Shown here: piece by piece, positions 1 to 6,067 of the stretch
Layout of the letters: each line of letters begins with the position of its first letter
Position numbering within the stretch: position 1 is the stretch's first letter
Assembly: GCA_020056155.1 (NCBI GenBank)
Contig: JAGVII010000462.1
Coordinates: forward strand, 1 to 12,092
Direction: 5' to 3'
DNA length: 12,092 nt
From: Afipia sp.
GTDB lineage: Bacteria > Pseudomonadota > Alphaproteobacteria > Rhizobiales > Xanthobacteraceae
Notes under the pieces: model-generated
Databases searched by the model: none
Told to the model about the DNA's origin: nothing
The model's input: the letters and a program-made list of their open reading frames with translations, nothing else
Made by a program: the position numbers and the translations under genes

Positions 1-9
1 CAGGCGCGT

Positions 10-99
10 GGAGAGGTGGCCGAGTGGTTGAAGGCGCACGCCTGGAAAGTGTGTATACGGGAAACCGTATCGCGGGTTCGAATCCCGCTCTCTCCGCCA
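10..99 (+). tRNA. tRNA-Ser (anticodon GGA)
   Basis: A complete class II tRNA of 90 nt including an encoded CCA. The acceptor strand GGAGAGG (10-16) pairs with TCTCTCC (89-95), ending in a G-T wobble; discriminator G is at 96 and CCA at 97-99. The anticodon stem CACGC/GTGTG encloses the 7-base loop CTGGAAA, placing GGA as anticodon (reads UCC and UCU). The long variable arm typical of serine tRNAs is present as ATACGG-GAAA-CCGTAT. The T arm is GCGGG/CCCGC around TTCGAAT. tRNA-Ser genes are frequent targets of integrative elements, which is relevant because the DNA just downstream contains only broken genes. All stems pair, so the gene itself looks functional. Confidence 0.97.
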
Positions 100-261
100 G
101 CTATCCCTACCCGAGCGTTCCCACCCCGATATTGTACCTAGGAAAAGCCCAATGTTTGCGGACTTTCGAGCTCCTTGGCCGTACCGGGAAGCTGGCATTT
201 AGTGGCGTTTGTGGCGTTGGAGACGATATTTTCTCCAGACCTTCGTACTGCGTCAATTTAG
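100..261. other. Non-coding stretch between tRNA-Ser and the gene remnants
   Basis: No convincing gene is seen here. Short open frames exist but have no recognisable composition, and the longest one reads straight through the tRNA. A weak inverted repeat, GGAGA/TCTCC, lies near 219-237 without a following T run, so I do not call a terminator. I find no integrase fragment and no direct repeat of the tRNA 3' end. If the segment to the right was inserted at the tRNA, its left junction should lie in or near this stretch. Confidence 0.5.
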
Positions 262-570
262 TACGGTTTTGCGAATCGCTGCGGCCCAGCCGTTCCTGAA
301 AGGCCAAATCCCTCGTGGTTCGAAAATCACATTGGCAAGCGAGAGCAGACCATTCGAACTATCGAAAACCAAAGCCTGTGCATCGACCCTTCCGTTTGTT
401 TGTGGAATGCGAGTCTGCCTAGACTGGCACTAAGCTTCGACCATGAGCGCCTATCAGTCACCCATGTGCCGCAGCTCCCTTCAAAAGAAGGCTTGCTCCT
501 AAAAGCCGATGTGCTCATCTTTGGCTGGGAACTGATGCTGGGGCGGCTGCTGCATGAGTACTGCTTCTGA
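262..570 (+). pseudogene. 3' fragment of an unidentified gene, start missing
   Basis: One frame is open from just after a TAG at 259-261 to TGA at 568-570, about 102 codons, and has no plausible start codon in its first part (the earliest ATG is only about 14 codons from the end). Its translation has the mixed composition of a real protein, with segments such as NQSLCIDPSVCLWNASLPRL, SFDHERLSVTHVPQLP and a hydrophobic end KADVLIFGWELMLGRLLHEY. It overlaps the start of the helicase frame at 554 by 17 bases in a different frame, an arrangement typical of translationally coupled genes in one operon. I infer the last part of the gene that once preceded the helicase, cut at its 5' side. I do not recognise the family. 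An open frame this long could arise by chance, so confidence is moderate. Confidence 0.5.
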
Positions 571-2378
571 TTTTCAAACAAAAATTTTAAGTCGCAAGAG
601 GACGCCCGATCAGTATCAAATCTATCGTGCAGGACTCGAATGGGATTTGACCGACCCCATTGTGATTGAGAGTGCGGAGGATTTCAGATCCACGCAACGT
701 TGGCGTGACCGCCTCACGCCGTATCATCATCAAGTGAGTAATCTAATTACGTTCTGCCGTCGGCTGCCAGTGACGCTTCTCGCTGACGATGTTGGACTCG
801 GCAAAACGATAAGTGCGGGCTTAATAGCCAGCGAACTGATTGCACGATCACGACTATCAAAGATTCTGATCGTCTGCCCAAAAATCCTTGCTCAACAATT
901 GAAGGAAGAGCTCAGCTCTAAATTTGATATTCCGGCCGAAATCGCGATCGGTAAAGATCTTATCAAGGCCGACCCAGATGAACTTGGCGCTGTCATAACG
1001 ACATACAATACAGCGCGCCTATATCTCGAAAAGATACCAGAAAATCGCTTTCAGATGCTAATCCTCGACGAAGCGCACAAGCTTCGTAATCTCTACGGTG
1101 TCGAGAAGACTCCGCAAGTAGCTAAACGTTTCAGAAAAGTCCTCGAAGACCGCCGCTTTCGCTTCGTTCTAATGTTAACTGCGACCCCCATTCACAACCG
1201 TCTTTGGGATTTATACTCGTTAGTTGATTTGTTGACCGTTGCGCGTGGGCACGAGAATCCATTCGGCAGCGAGGGAATGTTCGCGAGAAAATTCATCGCC
1301 GACAAAAGAGATCAGGCTCGTCATCTTAAGGCTGATGCGCGGGAAGAATTCCGCTCGATTGTATACGGCTATATGTCGCGGGTTCGGAGAGGTGATGCCA
1401 AACTCTACTTTCCGGAACGCGTTGTACAGATGCATCGCGTCGATCCGACACCCTCCGAATTGCGGCTGATTAAAACCATCGCCGAGCCTATCCAGAAGCT
1501 AAACCGATTAACTCAGATATCGATTCTGCAAGCTCTTACTAGTAGTCCAGATGCGTTGATGGCGCAGCTAATCAATATGGCGCGTAACGGCTCCGTGCCT
1601 CCGGAGTTTGCCGCTTCCGTGAAAGCGATAGTCACGAACATGCCACCGAGCGCGAAGCTCCGCGGCCTAGCAACTCTTGTCGCGCAGCTGAAAAAGGAGA
1701 ATCCGGAGCGCTGGCGCATGGTCGTGTTCACGGGACGACGGGAAACTCAAACTACGATCCAGGCATTTTTGGAGGACCAAGGATTGCGGGTCGGACTGAT
1801 CAACGGCGACTCCGGCTCTCGCAATCAAGAAACCATCAATCGTTTCCGCAAAAACCCGCCGGATGTTCGAGTGGTTGTCTCCACAGAAGCAGGATCAGAG
1901 GGTGTCAATCTCCAGGTAGCAAACGTTTTGGTGAACTACGATCTGCCGTGGAATCCTATGATTGTTGAGCAGAGGATCGGGCGTATTCAACGTCTTGCCT
2001 CTGACCACGCTCATGTGAGCATCTTCAATATAATGCTACGCGGCACGTTCGAGGAATACATTGTCGGAAGATTGATGAAAACTCCAAATGGCGGCGCATG
2101 CTGTCGGCGATGTCGAGGCTCTGCTGCAAGGTTCGGATATCGGTGATGGTGAAGAGGACGGCACTACAAGCTTCGAAGATCGCATCCTTGAGTTAGTTCT
2201 TTCAGCTCTTGCAGGGAAGGATATCGATCGCGCGACACGTCTTGCTGAGCAAAGTATTGAGGAAGCGAAGGCTGCGCTGGAGCGCGAAGAGGCCACGATC
2301 AACGAAACGTTGGGCAGCATGGACGGTGTCGAGTATGTTGGGCCTCGTGCGCCGACGTTCGAAGCAGGCAAAAGATAA
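554..2378 (+). pseudogene. SNF2/RapA-type helicase, frameshifted and truncated
   Basis: Superfamily 2 ATP-dependent DNA/RNA translocase of the SNF2 branch. The first 508 codons carry the full motif set: Walker A DDVGLGKT (residues 78-85), DEAH box (172-175), TATP motif III (209-212), STEAGSEG motif V (443-450) and EQRIGRIQR with arginine fingers (472-480). After M508 the frame is lost. The next frame (+1) continues at once with KLQMAAHAVGDVEALL and an acidic/coiled segment ending at TAA 2376-2378, as expected if two bases, probably GA, were lost around 2078. Ignoring the shift, the frame terminates about 22 residues later. Even with repair, the product is about 608 residues and lacks the long C-terminal region usual in large helicases of this type. 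The ATG at 554 is the first in frame after stops at 500 and 533, with only a weak GGGG-type ribosome site, so coupling to the preceding frame is likely. Base composition is lower in GC than the neighbours (25 of 60 at 1021-1080, against 42 of 60 at 6241-6300 in livM). SNF2 helicases of this kind occur in defence loci, for example DrmD of class 1 DISARM, but no partner gene survives here. Confidence 0.85.
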
Positions 2379-2589
2379 GGTGGATGATCTTCGGCAGCGC
2401 TTGACCGCGTTGTCTGCCAGGCTGGAGGCAGAAGGCGCAAGCGCGGATGCGCTGCAGACTATTGAAGACGCGCCAAAGTACTCTAGGGCTGAAGACTTCT
2501 TTGCCGAAGCTGGGGAAAAGGCGCAAGGCCTGATAAATGAGCTCACTGAGATTGATCGCACCATATTGGACGTCGATCTGGCGAGCTTT
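2368..2589 (+). pseudogene. Coiled-coil-like gene fragment, unidentified
   Basis: Immediately after the helicase remnant stops, a third frame shows about 74 codons with strong protein-like composition. It is rich in Glu, Ala, Leu, Asp and Arg with heptad-like spacing, for example DKVDDLRQRLTALSARLEAE and later AEDFFAEAGEKAQGLINELT. The frame stays open beyond 2589, but from there it is antisense to the lysR gene and loses this character. No start codon of its own fits. It may be the continuation of the helicase after a second frameshift, or part of another gene joined to it by a deletion. I cannot name a family. The likely right-hand end of the decayed segment is near 2590-2606. Confidence 0.4.
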
Positions 2590-2606
2590 CGAATCGGTCG
2601 ATGTCA

Positions 2607-3557
2607 TCATGCTGGCAATGATCTGTTCGTCCTGCCGCCGCGAAGCTTTGCGCGCCATATCCCGTGCTCGACCATGTCTGCGATTAGGTCAGCCATCGCG
2701 CGCGCTACTGCCTCGCTCCCTTGCGTATTCATTGTTCTTCGCGAAACCACTACTGACAGGGTCCACGACGGGATGGGGTCAACGATCGGGACGGCCACCA
2801 TTTCTCCTCGCGCGATCTCGTCGAGAAATGCGAAGTGCGGCATGATCGCCACGAACTCCGAATAGCAGACCATCTTGGCGATCGCCGGCAGGCTGTCGCA
2901 ATCCCTTGCGTCGATCGTGATGTCGTGCCGGGCAGCAAGTTGCTCGACAAGAACGCGTGCCACATTCGGCCGGCCGGGGAGCACGACGGGGGACTTGAAG
3001 ACGTTCTGAAACGAGATAGATTTTCGTTTCGCAATGGGGTGGTCGCGGCGCACGAAGAGCATCAATTCTTCTGTCATCATCTCAGTCCATGCGACGTGTT
3101 CGAATGCCTTGTGATTGTAAAGTAGCGCCACGTCGAGGCGGCCTGCTTGAATCAGTTCGTCCAGGTAGCCGGTCATTGCTTCGACGATATGAAGGTTCAC
3201 ATTCGGCAGAAGTCTTCCCATCGTCTGGATGAGTTCCACAGAGATTCCGCGGCATGCTGATGTCGGAAGGCCGACAGTGACGCGTCCAGACGGATCCGAC
3301 GATTGGAGACGGATTGAATCTTTTGCGTCATCGACCTCCTGGAGAATCCGGCAGGCGCGGTCATAGAGCTGCTGGCCCTGCTCTGTCACGGTGACGCCTC
3401 TGGCGTGGCGCACCAGAAGCTGAACACCGAGTTCTTCTTCCAGGCTCTTGATCTGTTGGCTCAGCGAAGGCTGTGCGATGCGCAGCACCTCTGCGGCGCG
3501 GGAGAAGTTTCCGCTGTCAGAAATCTGCACGAAATATTTTAGTTGTCGTAGGTCCAT
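2607..3557 (-). CDS. LysR-family transcriptional regulator
   Basis: A 316-residue LysR-type regulator. The N-terminal winged helix-turn-helix covers about residues 1-60, with the recognition part AAEVLRIAQPSLSQQI at about 21-36, followed by a linker helix and a periplasmic-binding-like effector domain from about residue 90 to the end. The opening MDLRQLKYFVQI is the classic start of the NAC/Cbl-like branch, so I chose the ATG at 3557 rather than one 19 codons upstream, which would add a non-homologous tail. The ribosome site is weak (GGGA about six bases upstream). It is transcribed away from the ABC importer operon beginning at 3844, the standard layout in which such a protein controls the divergent operon and itself in response to a pathway compound. 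Its 3' end abuts the decayed helicase segment, and no terminator is evident there. Family assignment is firm; the ligand is unknown. Confidence 0.95.
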   Translation of the reverse strand: MDLRQLKYFVQISDSGNFSRAAEVLRIAQPSLSQQIKSLEEELGVQLLVRHARGVTVTEQGQQLYDRACRILQEVDDAKDSIRLQSSDPSGRVTVGLPTSACRGISVELIQTMGRLLPNVNLHIVEAMTGYLDELIQAGRLDVALLYNHKAFEHVAWTEMMTEELMLFVRRDHPIAKRKSISFQNVFKSPVVLPGRPNVARVLVEQLAARHDITIDARDCDSLPAIAKMVCYSEFVAIMPHFAFLDEIARGEMVAVPIVDPIPSWTLSVVVSRRTMNTQGSEAVARAMADLIADMVEHGIWRAKLRGGRTNRSLPA

Positions 3558-3689
3558 TGAAATCCCGATGCTTTGAGCGCGCGCCTTCAGATTTTTATCG
3601 GTCGTTCGATGCAAATCTATTGAGCAGTTATATTTGCCTATTGCCTATTGTCGTAATTTTTATAATGGAATCATGCATTTGCTTTGTGG

Positions 3690-3702
3690 TTGATTGCATC
3701 AA
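3690..3702. promoter_or_regulatory. Candidate LysR operator TTGATTGCATCAA
   Basis: A perfect inverted repeat with 5-bp arms and a 3-bp centre that also fits the T-N11-A core described for LysR-type binding sites. It lies in the divergent gap 133 bases upstream of the lysR start codon and 141 bases upstream of the importer start codon. The assignment rests on pattern and position only. Confidence 0.45.
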
Positions 3703-3716
3703 ACGCGTGCAGTGCA

Positions 3717-3739
3717 CTATCGATAGGTTTTATCTATAG
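3717..3739. promoter_or_regulatory. Candidate NAC-type operator ATA-N9-TAT
   Basis: ATAGGTTTTATCTAT at 3723-3737 matches the ATA-N9-TAT pattern reported for NAC, the LysR branch that the adjacent regulator resembles, and also contains T-N11-A. It overlaps a perfect 10-bp palindrome CTATCGATAG at 3717-3726. Two half-site arrangements in close succession would suit a LysR tetramer that shifts between sites. This is inference from pattern. Confidence 0.45.
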
Positions 3740-3843
3740 ATCTCATCGGAATTTGGTCTTTGTTTGGCCGACGCGCCTCCGATTAGCTCGACGATAGCGG
3801 ACATGCCTTGCGGCTGTTCAATTGAAGAGCGGGAGATGTCGAT

Positions 3844-5040
3844 ATGATTTCGCGAAGGAAGATACGAGAAGCGCTGATCGCCGGGACCGCGTTCTTTGTG
3901 GTGGCCGTGGCTCCTGCCTACGCCCAGCAAAAGCCTTGCATCGGCAACTCGGCGGCCGTCACCGGGCCCGCGGCGTTCGGCGGGCTCGCCATCAAGATGG
4001 GCGCCGAGACTGCCATCGATGAAATCAATGCCAAGGGCGGCGTCCTTGGCCAGAAGCTGAGCCTTGTTCAGTATGATGACGCTGGCGCACCTCCGCGGGG
4101 CGTTGACAACACACGGCGGATCGCGCTTTCCGACAAGTGCATTGCGATCCTCGGCGGATATCACTCGACTGTCGCAGTTGCGCAGGCTGAGCCGGTGAAT
4201 GAGATCGGCATTCCCTATGTCGGCGTGCTGGCCGCCAACACCAAGGCGATCGAGAACGGTCGCAATCCGAACTACATGTTCCGCGTCTCCGCGAAGGACA
4301 AGTGGGTCGCGCGTTTCCTCGTCGAACAGGCATTGAAGTCGTCCAAGACCGGCAAGATCGCATTCCTCTACGAGAACACCGGCTGGGGCAATGGTGCGCT
4401 GCCCGATGTGAAGGATGCGATGGCCAAGGTCGGCAAAGAGCTTGCCGCCGCCGAGACATTTAACTGGAACGATCAGGACATGACGCCGCAGGTCATGCGT
4501 GCGCGCGACGCGGGCGCGGACGTGGTGTTGCTCTGGGCGCTCGACCGCGAAGGCAACCAGATCGTCCGCTCCATGGACAAGGTTGGCTACAAGCCTGCGA
4601 TTATCGGTGCATGGGGTATCGCCGGAAACCTCGGTGAACTTGCCGGGCCGCTCGCCAACGGCGTCCAGGTCGTGCAGACCTACACCTTCATGGGCGAGAT
4701 GGATTCCAAGAAGAAAGCGTTGTGGCAAAAGCTGCAGGCGAAGTACGGCGTTAAGGATCCCTCGGAAATTAAGATGGGTTCGGGCGTCGGCAATGCCTAC
4801 GACGCGGTTTACATCATTGCCAAGGCTATCGAGAAGGCCGGATCGTACGACTGGAAGAAGGTTCGCGAAGCTCTCTACACCGTGAACTACGAAGGCCTCG
4901 TCGCCGACTACAAGCCGGCGTTCGATGCGGCTGATCCGGAGCGCCAGGACGCGATTTTGCCGAAGTATTACAAGCTCACGGTCTGGTCTGACGGCAAACT
5001 GCTTCCCATCGAGCAGACAAGCTTCAACAAGACGAACTGA
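3844..5040 (+). CDS. Periplasmic substrate-binding protein of HAAT ABC importer
   Basis: A 398-residue type I periplasmic binding protein of the branched-chain amino acid/amide group (Peripla_BP_6, LivJ/LivK-like). It captures the ligand in the periplasm and delivers it to the LivH/LivM membrane pair. The N-terminus is a Sec signal peptide: basic MISRRKIR, a hydrophobic core of about residues 10-24, and AYA before QQ as the likely cleavage site after residue 27. The mature protein shows the family pattern of an early GPAAFGGLAIKMGAE segment, then DEINAKGGVLGQKL and a DDAGAP segment near residue 80. Length is normal for the family (about 370-410). The start is set by GGGAGA seven bases upstream. 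It leads the operon and is separated from livH by a strong stem-loop, often seen where the binding protein is made in excess. The ligand could be an amino acid, an amide, urea or an aromatic acid; the downstream hydrolases favour an amide-like compound. Confidence 0.93.
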   Translation: MISRRKIREALIAGTAFFVVAVAPAYAQQKPCIGNSAAVTGPAAFGGLAIKMGAETAIDEINAKGGVLGQKLSLVQYDDAGAPPRGVDNTRRIALSDKCIAILGGYHSTVAVAQAEPVNEIGIPYVGVLAANTKAIENGRNPNYMFRVSAKDKWVARFLVEQALKSSKTGKIAFLYENTGWGNGALPDVKDAMAKVGKELAAAETFNWNDQDMTPQVMRARDAGADVVLLWALDREGNQIVRSMDKVGYKPAIIGAWGIAGNLGELAGPLANGVQVVQTYTFMGEMDSKKKALWQKLQAKYGVKDPSEIKMGSGVGNAYDAVYIIAKAIEKAGSYDWKKVREALYTVNYEGLVADYKPAFDAADPERQDAILPKYYKLTVWSDGKLLPIEQTSFNKTN

Positions 5041-5056
5041 TAGCGATCCCGTCTCC

Positions 5057-5081
5057 ACCGATGGCCCTCGCGGCCATCGGT
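5057..5081 (+). terminator. Intercistronic stem-loop after the binding-protein gene
   Basis: A perfect 10-bp inverted repeat, ACCGATGGCC and GGCCATCGGT, around a 5-base loop CTCGC, starting 16 bases after the binding-protein stop. No T run follows, so it is not a standard rho-independent terminator. Its position fits an mRNA-stabilising or partial-termination element that lets the binding protein be produced in excess of the membrane and ATPase subunits. The structure is certain; the function is inferred. Confidence 0.6.
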
Positions 5082-5191
5082 CATCCGCGGAGCAGCGCAG
5101 GTGTGGCGCTCGCTTCGGGACGCGCGTGAGTCACGCGATCCGCCGCAAGTGAAGTTCACACAAGTTGTTTTCCCCAAGGATAGATCGAGTT

Positions 5192-6067
5192 GTGACGACA
5201 ACCATTCAATACATCCTGTCGGGCCTCGCCATTGGAGGCATTTATGCCCTTGTTGCGCTTGGCTTCCACATCATGTGGTCGTCAGCCAAGGCCGTAAACT
5301 TCGCCCATGGCGACACGCTGATGCTGGGTGCGGTACTTGCCGTTCTCGGCGTCGATGCCGGATTGCCATTGGCTGTTGCCTGCGCGCTCGGCGTCGCTGC
5401 AGGTGCCGTGTTCGGCGTCGTGCTTGAGCGTTTTGCTGTTCGTCCGTTCGCGACCAGTTCAACCTCGATCGGCTGGATGCTAACGACCATCGCGGTCGGC
5501 GTCATGATTGAATCCCTCGCCACGATTCAGTTCGGCGGCTTCTCGCGGCCGCTGCCGTCGCCCGGAGTGAAAAGCGCGATTCACATCATCGGTGCCGGCG
5601 TCTATCCGCAGGAACTCGTCATTCCCGTAGTCGCGATCCTCATTATGATCGGCCTACGCCTGATGCAGCGCCATACACTGGTGGGGCGCGCTATGCAGGC
5701 CGTCGCTCATGACAAGCGCGCTGCCGCGCTGATGGGCATCAACGTCAATCGCATTGTCGCCTTCTCGTTCGGTCTTGCGTCGCTGCTCGGGGCGGCGGCC
5801 GGCGTTTTGGTCGCTCCGGTGATCCAGGTGTCGGCCACCATGGGCACGTTGGTCGGTCTTAAGGGATTCGCGGTGGCGATCATCGGCGGGATTACGAGCG
5901 CGCCGGGTGTTGTCATCGTCGGTCTCGCCTTTGGCGTGATGGAGAAATTCGTCGAGGGTTACATCTCGACCGCCGCGCGCGAAATCATCGGCTTCGGCGT
6001 CATGATATTGGTGCTTCTTGTCTTCCCGCAGGGCCTTTTCGGTAAGCGAGAGGTCACCAAGGTATGA
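5192..6067 (+). CDS. livH: HAAT ABC importer permease, LivH type
   Basis: A 291-residue integral inner-membrane permease of the LivH family, one half of the translocation channel with LivM. The start is taken as GTG 5192 (MTTTIQYILSGLAIGGIYAL), the typical LivH opening; AGGA at 5177-5180 stands 11 bases before it. A TTG nine codons upstream is also in frame but would add an atypical charged extension. Hydrophobic segments run through the whole protein. The cytoplasmic coupling stretch with RAAALMGI lies around residues 176-183. The C-terminal hydrophobic part ends LLVFPQGLFGKREVTKV, as in relatives. Its stop TGA overlaps the next start in ATGA, so it is translationally coupled to the LivM-LivG gene. 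Confidence 0.94.
   Translation: MTTTIQYILSGLAIGGIYALVALGFHIMWSSAKAVNFAHGDTLMLGAVLAVLGVDAGLPLAVACALGVAAGAVFGVVLERFAVRPFATSSTSIGWMLTTIAVGVMIESLATIQFGGFSRPLPSPGVKSAIHIIGAGVYPQELVIPVVAILIMIGLRLMQRHTLVGRAMQAVAHDKRAAALMGINVNRIVAFSFGLASLLGAAAGVLVAPVIQVSATMGTLVGLKGFAVAIIGGITSAPGVVIVGLAFGVMEKFVEGYISTAAREIIGFGVMILVLLVFPQGLFGKREVTKV

Larger units (their letters stand above)
3558..3843. promoter_or_regulatory. Divergent regulator/importer control region
   Basis: This is an AT-rich 286-bp gap between the divergent lysR and the importer operon, so both promoters must lie here. It has no gene. A perfect TATAAT occurs at 3661-3666 on the plus strand, but no good -35 box stands 16-18 bases before it. That would fit an activator-dependent promoter, though the operator candidates lie downstream of it, so the real start of the operon may be further right. 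A ribosome site GGGAGA at 3831-3836 precedes the ATG at 3844 with 7 bases between. Two palindromic candidates for regulator binding are listed separately. Confidence 0.6.

Noticed and set aside
24..299. A 91-codon open frame starting inside tRNA-Ser
   Set aside because: It reads through the tRNA gene, and the rest shows no protein-like pattern.
1378..1394. Partial resemblance to tRNA-Ser ends (GCGGGTTCGGAGAGGTG) within the helicase
   Set aside because: The match is short, in jumbled order and inside a conserved coding segment, so it is chance rather than an attachment site.
2607..3614. Longer start for the LysR regulator
   Set aside because: The 19 extra residues are not LysR-like; the family start MDLRQLKYF begins at the ATG at 3557.
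3730..5058. A 442-codon open frame on the minus strand
   Set aside because: It lies antisense to the clear binding-protein gene. Its translation has no recognisable motif, and it ends inside the divergent control region. High-GC genes commonly give such long antisense frames.
5165..6067. TTG start for LivH nine codons upstream
   Set aside because: It adds a charged extension before the usual LivH N-terminus. The GTG at 5192 has AGGA upstream and fits the family.
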